A DNA stretch of 64,000 nucleotides from an uncultured Algibacter sp. GTDB lineage: Bacteria; Bacteroidota; Bacteroidia; Flavobacteriales; Flavobacteriaceae. The stretch's first letter is position 1. Every line of letters begins with the position of its first letter. The DNA is taken from assembly GCA_947502405.1 (NCBI GenBank), contig CANMZT010000008.1:62001-126000 (forward strand). Direction: 5' to 3'. Both the position numbers and the translations under genes were made by a program. The notes beneath the pieces were generated by a model that was given only the letters and a program-made list of their open reading frames with translations, made no database searches and was not told where the DNA came from. Shown here one piece after another: positions 1 through 9,207 of the stretch.

Positions 1-696
1 TGTTTAAGTAAGGATTCAAGAGACAAACGTTTGCGAGTCTCTATTTTGATTGAGTGGAGTGATTATGCTTATGTTGTAGATTGTGGTCCAGATTTTCGCT
101 ACCAAATGTTAAGAGCAGGTGTAAAACGAATAGATGGTATTTTGTTTACTCACGAGCACTCGGACCATATTGTTGGATTTGATGATATTAGACCTTTTTA
201 TTTTCGGCAAGGCGATATCCCTGTTTATGCCCATAAACGTGTTATAAAGTCTTTAAAAAAACGATTTGAATATGTTTTTGCTAAGGAAAACAGATATCCC
301 GGAGCACCAGAGGTAAAGACGCACCGAATAAAAAAGAATGTACCTTTTAAGTTGAAAGATTTGAGCGTTATCCCGATAAATGGAAAGCATGCTAATCTTC
401 AAGTTTTTGGTTACAGGTTTAAAGAATTTGCGTATTTAACAGATATGAAAACAGTTTCTGATAAAGAAATTGAAAAAATAAAACACGTAGAGGTTTTAGT
501 TATAAATGCGCTACGAATAAAACCACATCAATCGCATTTTAATTTAGAGGAAGCCCTTAATTTTATTGAAAAAGTAAAACCAAAAAAAGCTTATTTAACA
601 CACATTAGTCATATGTTGGGGTTTCATGAAGAAGTGGAGAAATCATTACCAAAAAACGTCTTTTTGGCTTACGATCAACTTCAAATAACAGTTTAA
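1..696 (+). CDS. MBL-fold metallo-hydrolase, PhnP-like (5' truncated)
   Basis: The reading frame is open from base 1, so the true start lies before the window; the TTG at 31 is internal. The zinc-binding HxHxDH motif (THEHSDHIVG, histidine codon at 151) is followed by GFDD, and further candidate metal ligands occur in YLTDMK and in HISHMLGFH near the C-terminus. This pattern belongs to metallo-beta-lactamase-fold phosphodiesterases related to PhnP and RNase Z. Known relatives hydrolyse cyclic phosphodiesters; the substrate here cannot be read from the sequence, and no phn genes are nearby. It is probably cytoplasmic, since no signal peptide is expected in this family, although the N-terminus is not visible. 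The next gene begins 12 nt after the stop, suggesting cotranscription. Confidence 0.85.
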   Translation, partial: CLSKDSRDKRLRVSILIEWSDYAYVVDCGPDFRYQMLRAGVKRIDGILFTHEHSDHIVGFDDIRPFYFRQGDIPVYAHKRVIKSLKKRFEYVFAKENRYPGAPEVKTHRIKKNVPFKLKDLSVIPINGKHANLQVFGYRFKEFAYLTDMKTVSDKEIEKIKHVEVLVINALRIKPHQSHFNLEEALNFIEKVKPKKAYLTHISHMLGFHEEVEKSLPKNVFLAYDQLQITV

Positions 697-708
697 AAAT
701 TTAAAAAA

Positions 709-1209
709 ATGAAGCAAAGAATTTTTATGTATTTGTTTGTGTTTGCAGCGCTACTTGTGTTGTTTCAATATGTTAATTCGAAACGTATTTTTGAAGATAT
801 GGATAAAAAGCTAGCAACAAGTGAGTCTCAGCTTAAAACTTATAAAGATTCAGTTGCTGTTCTACAGAATAATATCCTTGAAGTGTCGCATTTTAACTTA
901 GACAGGAATGAAGATGCAATTAGTTATTTTGAAAATGACGGTTATAATATTGACGAGTTGATTCCTTTTATAAAAGATGAATTGTATAAGTTAAATGTTG
1001 TTAAGGGTGAGCATCCAATAATTCCTTATGCGTCTAGCGAAGGAAGGAAAATGCTAATCAATACAGTAAAAATGTTGAATCATAAATGGATTATAGCTGA
1101 TTTCTCAGATGGCGAATTTTGGGGAGAATTATTTTTAACTTATGAAATTACTCAAGACAAACAATTAAAATTTAATCTTGTAGAATCGTTTTTGTATCCC
1201 TTTGATTAA
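709..1209 (+). CDS. membrane-anchored protein with coiled coil, function unknown
   Basis: This 166-residue protein has one hydrophobic segment near the N-terminus (about residues 5-22), followed by a charged stretch likely to form a short coiled coil (about 25-60) and a soluble domain. It looks like a single-pass anchored protein with its bulk outside the cytoplasm. It starts 12 nt after the hydrolase and probably shares its transcript. Its stop overlaps the stop of the convergent lipoprotein gene by a few bases. I do not recognise a family and assign no function. Confidence 0.7.
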   Translation: MKQRIFMYLFVFAALLVLFQYVNSKRIFEDMDKKLATSESQLKTYKDSVAVLQNNILEVSHFNLDRNEDAISYFENDGYNIDELIPFIKDELYKLNVVKGEHPIIPYASSEGRKMLINTVKMLNHKWIIADFSDGEFWGELFLTYEITQDKQLKFNLVESFLYPFD

Positions 1210-1589
1210 TCTATTTTTATAGCTAACCCTTTTTCTTTTCTTTTGGTTTCGCCTTCATTAAAAGATGCTTTAGAGTACTCAAATGTATAGGAGCTATCAG
1301 TAGTGGTTAGTATTTTCATGTGAATAGGATCTTTTTCTGAAATTGATTTAGGATTGATTTTATATAGAATGAATTCACAATCATTTATCCATTTTACTTC
1401 AGAACTGTCTGTTTTTCCATCATAAAAATTGATACTATGTTTATCTGTCCGCTTAAAAATACCACTTTTGGGAACTCCGTTAACCGTATAATCAAACCGA
1501 AAGGTTCCTGTCTTGTAATCTTTACAGTTTCTAGATACGTTATAACAGCTCAAGCAGCTAAATAATAAAATAAGAAGTAAGTATCGCAT
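1206..1589 (-). CDS. small putative lipoprotein
   Basis: This 127-residue protein starts with a short hydrophobic signal sequence ending in two closely spaced cysteines (C12 and C15, in FSCLSC), consistent with a lipoprotein signal. The remainder is rich in beta-forming and polar residues, as in small periplasmic or outer-membrane lipoproteins. It is convergent with and slightly overlaps the upstream coiled-coil gene. Similar short lipoproteins are common in flavobacteria and usually lack an assigned function. Confidence 0.65.
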   Translation of the reverse strand: MRYLLLILLFSCLSCYNVSRNCKDYKTGTFRFDYTVNGVPKSGIFKRTDKHSINFYDGKTDSSEVKWINDCEFILYKINPKSISEKDPIHMKILTTTDSSYTFEYSKASFNEGETKRKEKGLAIKID

Positions 1590-1627
1590 AAATGAAGTTT
1601 AAAATGCTAAATTACTAAAGTCTTAAA

Positions 1628-1999
1628 TCAATTTTCAAAGTTTTTAAAACTTCCATCAGAATAAAAAATAACTATGCGCTCTATGGTTTTGTTTTTATCA
1701 CTTTCTAAAATCAATTTATTTTCATTTAAGTTAGGGTTTATATTTTTAAGCTCATTTTTTTCGGTTGGTACTTTAGATGGAAAATCTCCTTTACCATTAA
1801 ATAACCAATATAAATCTACTTCAGGGTAGGTGGAAAGTGTTTTTAATATAAAATCTAAACTAGGTTTATTTCTTCCTGATAAAATATGCGAAATGCTAGA
1901 ACGTTGCACGCCTATTTTTTCAGCAAAAGAAGATGCTGATTCATTGTAATAGTCAATGATTTTTTGCAGTCTTTTTATAAAATCTTCTGTGTTTATCAA
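1628..1999 (-). CDS. XRE-family helix-turn-helix transcriptional regulator
   Basis: Residues about 5-65 form a Cro/C1-type HTH: the core SFAEKIGVQRSSISHILSGR contains the expected turn and recognition helix, followed by NKPSLDFILK. The C-terminal 60 residues are polar and unassigned. The gene is divergent from the M14 peptidase at 2290, and the 290-bp region between them carries several TGTAAAC/GTTTACA elements that could be its operators. A TACATTTG -7 box lies 31 nt before the ATG on the same strand. Autoregulation and control of the peptidase are inferred from this arrangement. Confidence 0.85.
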   Translation of the reverse strand: MINTEDFIKRLQKIIDYYNESASSFAEKIGVQRSSISHILSGRNKPSLDFILKTLSTYPEVDLYWLFNGKGDFPSKVPTEKNELKNINPNLNENKLILESDKNKTIERIVIFYSDGSFKNFEN

Positions 2000-2030
2000 T
2001 GTGAAATTAGTTTAAGATGTTTATAAGTTA

Positions 2031-2038
2031 CAAATGTA
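2031..2038 (-). promoter_or_regulatory. -7 promoter box for the XRE gene
   Basis: On the minus strand this reads TACATTTG, an exact match to the Bacteroidota -7 consensus TAnnTTTG. It lies 31 nt before the XRE start codon. No clear -33 TTG at ideal spacing was found. Confidence 0.5.
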
Positions 2039-2190
2039 ACAATATAACCTGTAAGATCGTATTTTATTGCACGATACATTCTGTAAAAAATAAATAATTA
2101 CTTTATTTAAAGTATTTTAAAATACTGATTAAAAGTTGTTTGAATACATAAAAAAGATAATTTTATTTTACTTAATTACTTTATGTGTTA

Positions 2191-2268
2191 TTGTAAAATG
2201 TTTGTATATAATTGTAAACATATGTTGTTAAACAATTGTTTACAACTGTAAATTACTAAATGTTTACA
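2191..2268. promoter_or_regulatory. cluster of TGTAAAC/GTTTACA elements (candidate operator)
   Basis: Within 78 bp there is TTGTAAAC at 2212-2219, GTTTACAA at 2238-2245, GTTTACA at 2262-2268, and near-matches TTGTAAAAT at 2191 and TGTAAAT at 2247. A perfect 14-nt palindrome (TAAACAA/TTGTTTA) covers 2229-2242. The cluster sits just before the M14 peptidase start and between it and the divergent XRE gene. The repeats are seen directly; binding by the XRE protein is inference. Confidence 0.5.
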
Positions 2269-2272
2269 TTTG
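2265..2272 (+). promoter_or_regulatory. -7 promoter box for the M14 peptidase
   Basis: TACATTTG matches TAnnTTTG and lies 17 nt before the ATG at 2290. It overlaps the last GTTTACA element, so a bound repressor there would block the promoter. Confidence 0.5.
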
Positions 2273-2289
2273 TACACAAATAAAATTAC

Positions 2290-3435
2290 ATGCAATTAGA
2301 GAGAATAAATAAATTGTTTTTTCAACACAAAGAAAATAGCTTATCGCACCGATATATTACCAATAAACATATAGAGCCTTTATTGGAAAAATTGTCAGAT
2401 TCTTTTAATATTGAAACCATAGGTAAATCAGTATTAAACAATCCTATTTATGGTATCAGAATTGGTAATGGTGTTAAAAAAATATTAATGTGGTCTCAAA
2501 TGCATGGGAATGAGTCTACAACTACCAAAGCACTGTTTGATCTTTTTAACACGTTTTTAGACCCAGACTCAGGTCTTCAACACGTTTTAGAAGCTTGTAT
2601 ATTATATGTTATTCCTATTTTAAACCCTGATGGTGCTGAGTCTTATACAAGAATAAATGCAAATCAGGTAGATTTGAATAGAGATGCACAAAAATTATCT
2701 CAGCCAGAGAGCAAAATATTAAGAGCTGTATTTGAATCCTTTAAACCTGATTTTTGCTATAATTTACATGGTCAGCGTACTATATTTAGTGCAGGAAAAA
2801 CAAATAAATCTGCTACAGTATCTTTTTTAGCGCCAGCACAGGACTTAGATTGCACAATTACACCAAATCGAAAAATAGCCATGGAAATTATTGGTGTAAT
2901 GAACGGAGCTTTGCAAAATACTATCCCAAATCAGATAGGTGTTTATGATGATGCTTTTAACCTTAATTGTGTAGGTGATACATTTCAGAGTGAAAACGTA
3001 CCTACAATACTCTTTGAAGCTGGGCATTATGAAAATGACTATGCTAGAGATATAACCCGAAAATTCATTTACATATCCTACATAACTTCATTGGAATATA
3101 TTTCTAAAAAAGAAGTTAATGGTAGTAAATATGAAGCTTATTTAAGTATTCCAGAGAACGATAAGTGCTTTTTGGATGTAATTATTAGAAATGCAAGAGT
3201 AAATGGAGAGATAGTTGATATAGGAATTCAGTTTCAAGAGCGTTTAGAGGAGGGGAAATTAGAGTTTATACCAAAAATTGAAAAAATTGAAAAGCTTAAT
3301 CAATTTTTTGGTCATAAAGAGATTGACGCTAATCGAGCTGAAGTATTGGATGCTTCAGGAAATTCGTTGCAATTAGGTTACGAAAACGTTTGCGTAATAT
3401 TAAATAATGAAAAATTATTGCTTTTATCGAAATAA
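2290..3435 (+). CDS. M14-family zinc carboxypeptidase-like protein
   Basis: This 381-residue protein has the M14 zinc-ligand pair H72-x-x-E75 (MHGNEST) and a third histidine at H160 (NLHGQR). E243 in FEAGHYEND is a good candidate for the catalytic glutamate. An asparagine/arginine-containing segment (NPDGAE then VDLNRD) matches the substrate-binding region of the family. No signal peptide is visible, so it may act in the cytoplasm on peptides or amino-acid conjugates; the C-terminal 100 residues are a separate, unassigned domain. It is monocistronic as far as can be seen, with a probable operator region upstream. The family call is firm; the substrate is unknown. Confidence 0.85.
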   Translation: MQLERINKLFFQHKENSLSHRYITNKHIEPLLEKLSDSFNIETIGKSVLNNPIYGIRIGNGVKKILMWSQMHGNESTTTKALFDLFNTFLDPDSGLQHVLEACILYVIPILNPDGAESYTRINANQVDLNRDAQKLSQPESKILRAVFESFKPDFCYNLHGQRTIFSAGKTNKSATVSFLAPAQDLDCTITPNRKIAMEIIGVMNGALQNTIPNQIGVYDDAFNLNCVGDTFQSENVPTILFEAGHYENDYARDITRKFIYISYITSLEYISKKEVNGSKYEAYLSIPENDKCFLDVIIRNARVNGEIVDIGIQFQERLEEGKLEFIPKIEKIEKLNQFFGHKEIDANRAEVLDASGNSLQLGYENVCVILNNEKLLLLSK

Positions 3436-3505
3436 AAGCTATCTATATTGACTTATTTTTAATGAAAATGTATTAATTTTACTCCATATTTAAGAATAAT
3501 TAATT

Positions 3506-3985
3506 ATGGGAAAAATTAAATTAGACGAAATTGATCATCAAATTCTTGACATGTTAATTGATAACACAAGAATTCCTTTCACTGATATCGCAAAAAAATT
3601 ACTAATATCAGCAGGTACAGTTCATGTGCGCGTAAAAAAAATGGAAGAAGCAGGGATTATAAAAGGTTCCTCTTTGATGTTGGATTACAAAAAGCTAGGA
3701 TATTCTTTTATTGCTTATGTTGGTGTGTATTTAAACAATACCTCTCAAACAAAATTTGTTTTAGAACGCATTAATGAAATTCCTTATGTTACTGTGGCAC
3801 ATATAACTACTGGTAAGTTTAATATTTTCTGTAAAATTAGAGCTAGAAGTACTGAGCACGCAAAAGAGGTTATATTTTTACTGGATGATATAGAAGGGGT
3901 TTACAGAACTGAAACTATGATTTCATTAGAGGAAAGTATCAATGATAAAAAGCGTTTGATGCACTCTATATTTAATGATTTATAA
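3506..3985 (+). CDS. Lrp/AsnC-family transcriptional regulator
   Basis: The 159-residue protein has an AsnC-type N-terminal winged HTH (about residues 5-55, with DEIDHQILDMLIDNTR and ISAGTVHVRVKKMEEAGII) and a C-terminal RAM ligand-binding domain (about 70-145). Such proteins sense amino acids and form octamers on DNA. It stands alone between the M14 peptidase and the polysaccharide locus and is followed by a strong hairpin terminator at 4011. Confidence 0.9.
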   Translation: MGKIKLDEIDHQILDMLIDNTRIPFTDIAKKLLISAGTVHVRVKKMEEAGIIKGSSLMLDYKKLGYSFIAYVGVYLNNTSQTKFVLERINEIPYVTVAHITTGKFNIFCKIRARSTEHAKEVIFLLDDIEGVYRTETMISLEESINDKKRLMHSIFNDL

Positions 3986-4010
3986 AGTACTGATAGTGTA
4001 TTTATTATAG

Positions 4011-4038
4011 AAAAAGCTCCTTTACAGGGAGCTTTTTT
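4011..4038 (+). terminator. intrinsic terminator after the Lrp/AsnC gene
   Basis: AAAAAGCTCC (4011-4020) pairs with GGAGCTTTTT (4028-4037) around a 7-nt loop and ends in a T run. It separates the regulator from the EPS locus that begins at 4180. Confidence 0.8.
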
Positions 4039-4108
4039 GTTAGTTATATTTTTTAAACATGTGAATTAAGGCAATAATTGTGTAATTCATAGAAAAATTT
4101 TGATTTAC

Positions 4109-4116
4109 TACATTTG
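4109..4116 (+). promoter_or_regulatory. candidate -7 box for the MBOAT-led operon
   Basis: TACATTTG matches TAnnTTTG and lies downstream of the terminator and 63 nt before the MBOAT start. The nearest TTG that could act as -33 (4078-4080) is too far at 28 nt, so this call is tentative. Confidence 0.35.
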
Positions 4117-4179
4117 TTAAAAGATATTTGCTCAAGTATATTTAAAACCTAAATAATAACCTACTTATAAATACTTTAT

Positions 4180-5613
4180 ATGTTATTTAATTCTATAGAG
4201 TTTTTTGTTTTTCTACCAATTGTCTTTATACTTTATTGGTTTGTTACTGCAAAATACTTAAAAGCCCAAAATTTACTAATTGCAATTGCTAGTTATGTGT
4301 TTTATGGATGGTGGGATTGGAGATTCTTATCTCTAATAGCATTCAGTTCAATTATTGATTATACTATAGGGCTTCTATTGAAAAAAACAGAAGTGAAATC
4401 TAAACGAAAGATATTACTATGGATTAGTATATGTGTAAATTTAGGTTTTCTTGGATTCTTTAAATATTATAATTTTTTCATTCAAAGTTTAGTTGATTCC
4501 TTCACGCTTTTAGGACAACCTTTATCTATAAACTCACTAAATATAATACTTCCTGTAGGAATTAGTTTTTATACATTTCAAACATTAAGTTATACAATTG
4601 ATGTTTATAACAAGAAGTTAGAGCCTACTAAAGATTTTATAGCTTTTTCAGCATTTGTTAGCTTCTTCCCTCAACTTGTAGCAGGCCCCATTGAAAGAGC
4701 TACTAATCTTTTACCTCAGTTTTATTCTAAAAGAATATTTAAATATGATTTGGCAATTAACGGTATGCGCCAAGTATTGTGGGGATTATTTAAAAAAGTT
4801 GTAATAGCTGATAATTGCGCCAAATATGCTAATATAATTTTCAATAATTATGAAGATTATTCTGGAAGCACATTAGTTCTAGGAGCATTTTTCTTTGCGT
4901 TTCAAATTTATGGAGATTTTTCAGGTTATTCAGATATAGCTATTGGTGTATCTAGATTATTTGGCTTTGATTTAAAGCGAAATTTTGCGTTTCCTTATTT
5001 CTCGAGAGACATTGCAGAGTTTTGGAGAAGATGGCATATATCCTTATCTACATGGTTTCGTGATTATCTTTATATCCCATTGGGAGGAAGTAGAGGAGGA
5101 ATCAAGATGAAATTAAGAAATACGTTTATTATTTTTATAGTAAGTGGATTTTGGCATGGAGCAAACTGGACATTTATAGTTTGGGGAGCACTTAATGCTA
5201 TTTATTTTTTACCGCTGCTTCTTACAAATAAGAATAGAGTAAATACTAATATTGTAGCTGAAGGTAAATATTTACCTAGTTTTAAAGAAATAAGGCAAAT
5301 GGGAATAACATTTTTTATTACCTTGATTGCTTGGGTGTTTTTTAGAGCAGATTCGATTACCCATGCATTTCTATACTTAAAAGGAATATTTTCTAGTTCT
5401 TTATTCAGCTATTTTGAGATATTCCCAGTCACAATTTTAGTATTGTTACTATTTTTCATAATTATTGAATGGTTGGGTAGAAACTCAGAGTTTGCAATTG
5501 AAAATGTGGATTTCATGAATAAGCCAATAAGATGGGGCTTCTATGTAGGGCTAATAGTACTTATGTTTACTTATACTGGAGAACAACAAGAATTTATTTA
5601 TTTCCAATTTTAG
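4180..5613 (+). CDS. MBOAT-family O-acyltransferase (AlgI/DltB-like)
   Basis: This 477-residue polytopic membrane protein carries the MBOAT signatures: WRRWHISLSTWFRDYLYIPLGG (H286) and the catalytic-histidine motif SGFWHGANW (H326). About ten hydrophobic segments are visible. Members such as AlgI, PatA and DltB move an acyl group across the membrane onto a cell-envelope polymer. The next gene, 3 nt downstream, encodes an SGNH-like partner. Genes further down encode an adenylation enzyme and a carrier protein, so the donor could be an aminoacyl-carrier protein as in the Dlt system rather than acetyl-CoA. MBOAT identity is firm; the acyl donor is inference. Confidence 0.92.
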   Translation: MLFNSIEFFVFLPIVFILYWFVTAKYLKAQNLLIAIASYVFYGWWDWRFLSLIAFSSIIDYTIGLLLKKTEVKSKRKILLWISICVNLGFLGFFKYYNFFIQSLVDSFTLLGQPLSINSLNIILPVGISFYTFQTLSYTIDVYNKKLEPTKDFIAFSAFVSFFPQLVAGPIERATNLLPQFYSKRIFKYDLAINGMRQVLWGLFKKVVIADNCAKYANIIFNNYEDYSGSTLVLGAFFFAFQIYGDFSGYSDIAIGVSRLFGFDLKRNFAFPYFSRDIAEFWRRWHISLSTWFRDYLYIPLGGSRGGIKMKLRNTFIIFIVSGFWHGANWTFIVWGALNAIYFLPLLLTNKNRVNTNIVAEGKYLPSFKEIRQMGITFFITLIAWVFFRADSITHAFLYLKGIFSSSLFSYFEIFPVTILVLLLFFIIIEWLGRNSEFAIENVDFMNKPIRWGFYVGLIVLMFTYTGEQQEFIYFQF

Positions 5614-5616
5614 AAT

Positions 5617-6528
5617 ATGTTTAAGTTTATTAGAAATATAATTTTATTTATAATCGCAGCAATGATTGCAGGTGAAGTTGTTGTTAGAATAACCCACGCC
5701 GTATCTGATGTGCCTCAAAGAATAATTGATAGTGATGGAATTCAGAAGTATTATCCAAACCAAACTGGATATTCATTAAATGGAAAGCATACATGGTTAA
5801 TAAATAAACTTGGTTGGCCAGGGGAATTACCTAATAGCTTTGATAATCTTGTACTCGTTATTGGAGATTCTTTTATAGAAAACTTTATGAATCCGAATGA
5901 TTGTCATCAAGCTCCCTTGTTAAAAGAGAGAATAAACGAACTAAATTTTTTAGAAACAGCTAGATCAGGAGTTTCCTTTATAGAAGCTTTTGAAATTGCT
6001 AAACAAATGGATACGTTAAACCCTGTTAAAAGTTTAATTTATATTAATGATAGTGATTTTTATGAAAGTGTAAAAGAGATAAGTGAAAAGCAAGATATTA
6101 CTCAGTTAGATATATCTGAAGGCAAGGTGATTCATGGTAAAATGAAAGCCCCTGGCTTGAAAAAAGTTTTATACAATTGGAAGCTTATGTATTATTTTTA
6201 TAATAGGTTTCCGCTGAATTTTGAAAACAAAAAACCAACAAAAAAATACACACCAAAAGAGAGAGCGTTAAAACATTCACAGGAAGTAGATGGTTTGTTA
6301 AGTTTTATAAAAACTAAGTATAATATAATTGATAAAATATTAGTTTTTCATCCATATTCAAATAAAAAACTTATTACCAAATGTATAGATGCTGGTTTTG
6401 AAGTTATTTCATTAGATTCGAGTACTGATAGTAACTCTTGGACGTTTGATTTTGATCATCATTGGACTTGTTATGGACATGAACAAGTTGCTAGTCAAGT
6501 AGCAAGAAGTTTAAAAAGTGCAAATTAA
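5617..6528 (+). CDS. membrane-anchored SGNH-hydrolase-like protein (AlgJ/DltD-type partner)
   Basis: This 303-residue protein has an N-terminal hydrophobic anchor (about residues 5-22), an SGNH block I motif VIGDSF with nucleophile S85, and a C-terminal DHHWT motif (D280, H282) followed by G and A at family spacing. The DxHWT pattern is typical of AlgJ/AlgX and DltD-like proteins that complete acyl transfer outside the membrane. It starts 3 nt after the MBOAT gene. A periplasm-facing transferase working with the MBOAT channel is the likely role. Which acyl group it handles is not shown by the sequence. Confidence 0.8.
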   Translation: MFKFIRNIILFIIAAMIAGEVVVRITHAVSDVPQRIIDSDGIQKYYPNQTGYSLNGKHTWLINKLGWPGELPNSFDNLVLVIGDSFIENFMNPNDCHQAPLLKERINELNFLETARSGVSFIEAFEIAKQMDTLNPVKSLIYINDSDFYESVKEISEKQDITQLDISEGKVIHGKMKAPGLKKVLYNWKLMYYFYNRFPLNFENKKPTKKYTPKERALKHSQEVDGLLSFIKTKYNIIDKILVFHPYSNKKLITKCIDAGFEVISLDSSTDSNSWTFDFDHHWTCYGHEQVASQVARSLKSAN

Positions 6529-6599
6529 AATTGTAGTAGTACATAAACAATAATACTTTTTGATAAATACCCCCTTAATCATCTTCTTATAAAACCTAA

Positions 6600-7697
6600 A
6601 TGAACAACTTAGAAGTCATTACTTTAACAAAGCATAAATTGGAAGATGCAATTCTAAATAATACATTTTGGAATGGTAAGATAGATGCCCCTTTTTCAAA
6701 GAATAAAGCAAAATGGATGCTTAAAAATGACCGTGCTAATCCTGATGACACATTGGCTGTATTTGCTTATGATGACAAAAAAATTATTGCACTAGTTTAT
6801 CTAGTTCCTGATTTTATAACAACAAATAACAACCAAACAAAAAAAGTCTTTTGGAGTCAAAGATGGTGGGTAGCTGACAAATATAAAGACACTGTGCTTT
6901 CTACTTACATAAAACAATTATCCCTCAATGCTTGTAAAAATAATGTATTAGTAAAATTTTTAGGTGATAACACTAAGGCATATTACAAAAAACAACCTTT
7001 TACAGAATTTTCAAAACGAAAAAGGTATATTATTATTTTTAGTTTAGATTACGAGCTTTTAATATATAAAAAAGAGAGCTTAAAAAAAGCAGCATCGTTA
7101 ATAAAATTAGCTGATAGGTTTTCTAGAAAAATTATTGCAACACTTAATAGGAGTAAAGCAAAAATAAATAGCAATTCAATACATTATAAGAGTGTTTCAT
7201 CTATAAATGATGAATTATGGCTTTTTTTAAATAAACACTGTGCTAAAGATATTATACCAAAAAGTGAAGCATACATAAATTGGCAAATAGATAATAATCA
7301 ATATCATGTTATAAATGATAAATATGATAAGCCTGATTATAAATGTTTATTAGGCTCTATTTCTGATAAAATGTATAACTCTAATTTTATAATTAAAAAC
7401 AACGACGAAATAGTCGGTTTTATTTCTGGTTTTGTATCTAATAATAGATTTATAATACGCTATTTTATTACAGACAAAAACTTCTATAATGAATGTGTAA
7501 AGGTTTTAATAGAGGCTTTAATCGATGCTGAATGCACAATACTACAAACTGAAAACAGTGTATTAGGAGACTATGTTATGAGCAATTTTTATAAAGTTTA
7601 TGCTGACGTTAAACCACTGGTATCACTGATTCATAATGATATTGATGCAGATATGAATAACGTAATGGTAACAGACCAAGACGGTAACTTTTTCTAA
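6600..7697 (+). CDS. GNAT-like acyltransferase in the aminoacyl cassette
   Basis: The 365-residue protein has no signal peptide. Its overall pattern (an N-terminal region with VFWSQRWWV, and a C-terminal section with NNDEIVGFISGF and a final loop with QTENSVLGDYVMSNFYK) fits two weak GNAT-type acyl-CoA acyltransferase domains. Similar proteins occur in polysaccharide loci beside AMP-ligases. It lies 71 nt after the SGNH gene and 7 nt before the adenylation enzyme. A role transferring an activated acyl or aminoacyl group onto an aminosugar is plausible. The family assignment is moderate because motifs are diffuse. Confidence 0.55.
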   Translation: MNNLEVITLTKHKLEDAILNNTFWNGKIDAPFSKNKAKWMLKNDRANPDDTLAVFAYDDKKIIALVYLVPDFITTNNNQTKKVFWSQRWWVADKYKDTVLSTYIKQLSLNACKNNVLVKFLGDNTKAYYKKQPFTEFSKRKRYIIIFSLDYELLIYKKESLKKAASLIKLADRFSRKIIATLNRSKAKINSNSIHYKSVSSINDELWLFLNKHCAKDIIPKSEAYINWQIDNNQYHVINDKYDKPDYKCLLGSISDKMYNSNFIIKNNDEIVGFISGFVSNNRFIIRYFITDKNFYNECVKVLIEALIDAECTILQTENSVLGDYVMSNFYKVYADVKPLVSLIHNDIDADMNNVMVTDQDGNFF

Positions 7698-7704
7698 ATT
7701 AATA

Positions 7705-9204
7705 ATGAATTTAATTTATAGCCTACATAAATCTTTTGAGCTGAATGCAAAAAGAAATGCTTTTTGTATTGCTGATAAATTTTACTCGTATCAGGATTTA
7801 TTAGATTCTGTTATTAAAGTACGCAAAATTATTACCAACAATATAGATGTTATTGAAAACAACATAGGATTGGTTATAAATGACGATTTAGAAACTTACG
7901 CTACTATTTTCGGATTGTGGATGGAAGGTAAAGCCTATGTTCCTGTTAACCCAATTGCTCCAAAAGCAAGGAATCTAGAAATTTTAAATGCCATTAACAT
8001 AAAGCATATTTTTGATTCATCAAGTAAAGTTGAATATTCGGATTTTCAAATACATAATGTAAGTAAAGCAAATATCAATAATAGCAAATTTGAATCAATT
8101 AAATTTAATGAGTCAAATTTAGCTTATGTATTATTTACAAGTGGGAGTACAGGAGCTCCCAAGGGTATCCCTATTAGCTTTAAAAATTTAAATGCATTGG
8201 CTACTGCACTTGATAGAGATGAAGAGTATAAATTAAAAGCATCAGACAGATGTTTACAAATGTACGACTTAACATTTGATGCTTCGCTTACGGCCCTGCT
8301 ACCAGCACTATTAGTTGGGGCTTGTGTATACACGGTGCCTTCAAACGTTATAAAATATTTTCATGTTTATAAACTTTTAGAAAAATATAAGCTAACTGTT
8401 TTAAAGATGGTGCCTTCAATAATTTATTACCTCAGGCCATATTTCTCAGAAATTAACGCTCCATCTGTTCGTTATTCAATTTTTGGAGGTGAAAAGCTAT
8501 ATGAGGATATCGTTAATGATTGGATTAAATGCGTACCTAACAGTAAAGTATTAAATCATTATGGCCCAACAGAATTTACAGTTTGTAGCAATTATTATAA
8601 ATACAAATCAAATAAAAAAAATAAATCTTATAACGGTGTTCTTTCTATCGGAAAGCCTTTTAAAGGCGTTGATTGTTTAATTTTAAATGAAGATGAAGTT
8701 ATAGCTTCTAATAACCAGGTAGGAGAGTTATGTTTGTCTGGAAATCAATTAACAAGCGGGTATTACAAAAATGAATCGTTGAACCTCACTTCTTTTTTTA
8801 CACATAAAGCAGCCAACGGAATACCTAAAAGGTTTTACAAAACTGGCGATTTATGTTTTATGGATGATGATGGTGATTATATGTATGTTGGTAGAAAAGA
8901 TTTTCAAGTAAAGATAGGCGGTTATAGAGTTGAGTTAGGAGAAATTGAGTATCATGTTAGAAATCACGAATCCACGAAATCAAAAAATATTTTAGTGATT
9001 GATGTTAAAAATGTTAGTAATAATAATGAACTCGTAATCGTTATAGAAAGTCTTAAATTTGATACTGAAGAATTATTAGATTATTTGAGTACTAAACTTG
9101 TAAACTATATGGTTCCTAAAAAAGTATTTTTTATTGATAATTTTCCTCACAATAAAAATGGGAAGATTGATAGAAAAGTGCTAAGAGATATTATAAATAA
9201 TTAA
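7705..9204 (+). CDS. amino-acid adenylation enzyme (DltA/NRPS A-domain-like)
   Basis: The 499-residue protein has all core adenylation motifs: FTSGSTGAPKG (residues 144-154), GPTE, YKTGD (D382), GRKDFQVKIGGYRVELGEIE, and the C-terminal catalytic lysine K487 in NGKIDRK. It activates a carboxylate as an acyl-AMP and loads it onto a carrier protein. The A4 segment reads TFDASL, with D192 at the position that binds the alpha-amino group in amino-acid-activating domains, so an amino acid is the likely substrate. It has no condensation or thiolation domain, like DltA. The stop is 3 nt before a free-standing carrier protein gene. Activation of an amino acid is a strong inference; which one is unknown. 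Confidence 0.88.
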   Translation: MNLIYSLHKSFELNAKRNAFCIADKFYSYQDLLDSVIKVRKIITNNIDVIENNIGLVINDDLETYATIFGLWMEGKAYVPVNPIAPKARNLEILNAINIKHIFDSSSKVEYSDFQIHNVSKANINNSKFESIKFNESNLAYVLFTSGSTGAPKGIPISFKNLNALATALDRDEEYKLKASDRCLQMYDLTFDASLTALLPALLVGACVYTVPSNVIKYFHVYKLLEKYKLTVLKMVPSIIYYLRPYFSEINAPSVRYSIFGGEKLYEDIVNDWIKCVPNSKVLNHYGPTEFTVCSNYYKYKSNKKNKSYNGVLSIGKPFKGVDCLILNEDEVIASNNQVGELCLSGNQLTSGYYKNESLNLTSFFTHKAANGIPKRFYKTGDLCFMDDDGDYMYVGRKDFQVKIGGYRVELGEIEYHVRNHESTKSKNILVIDVKNVSNNNELVIVIESLKFDTEELLDYLSTKLVNYMVPKKVFFIDNFPHNKNGKIDRKVLRDIINN

Positions 9205-9207
9205 GAA

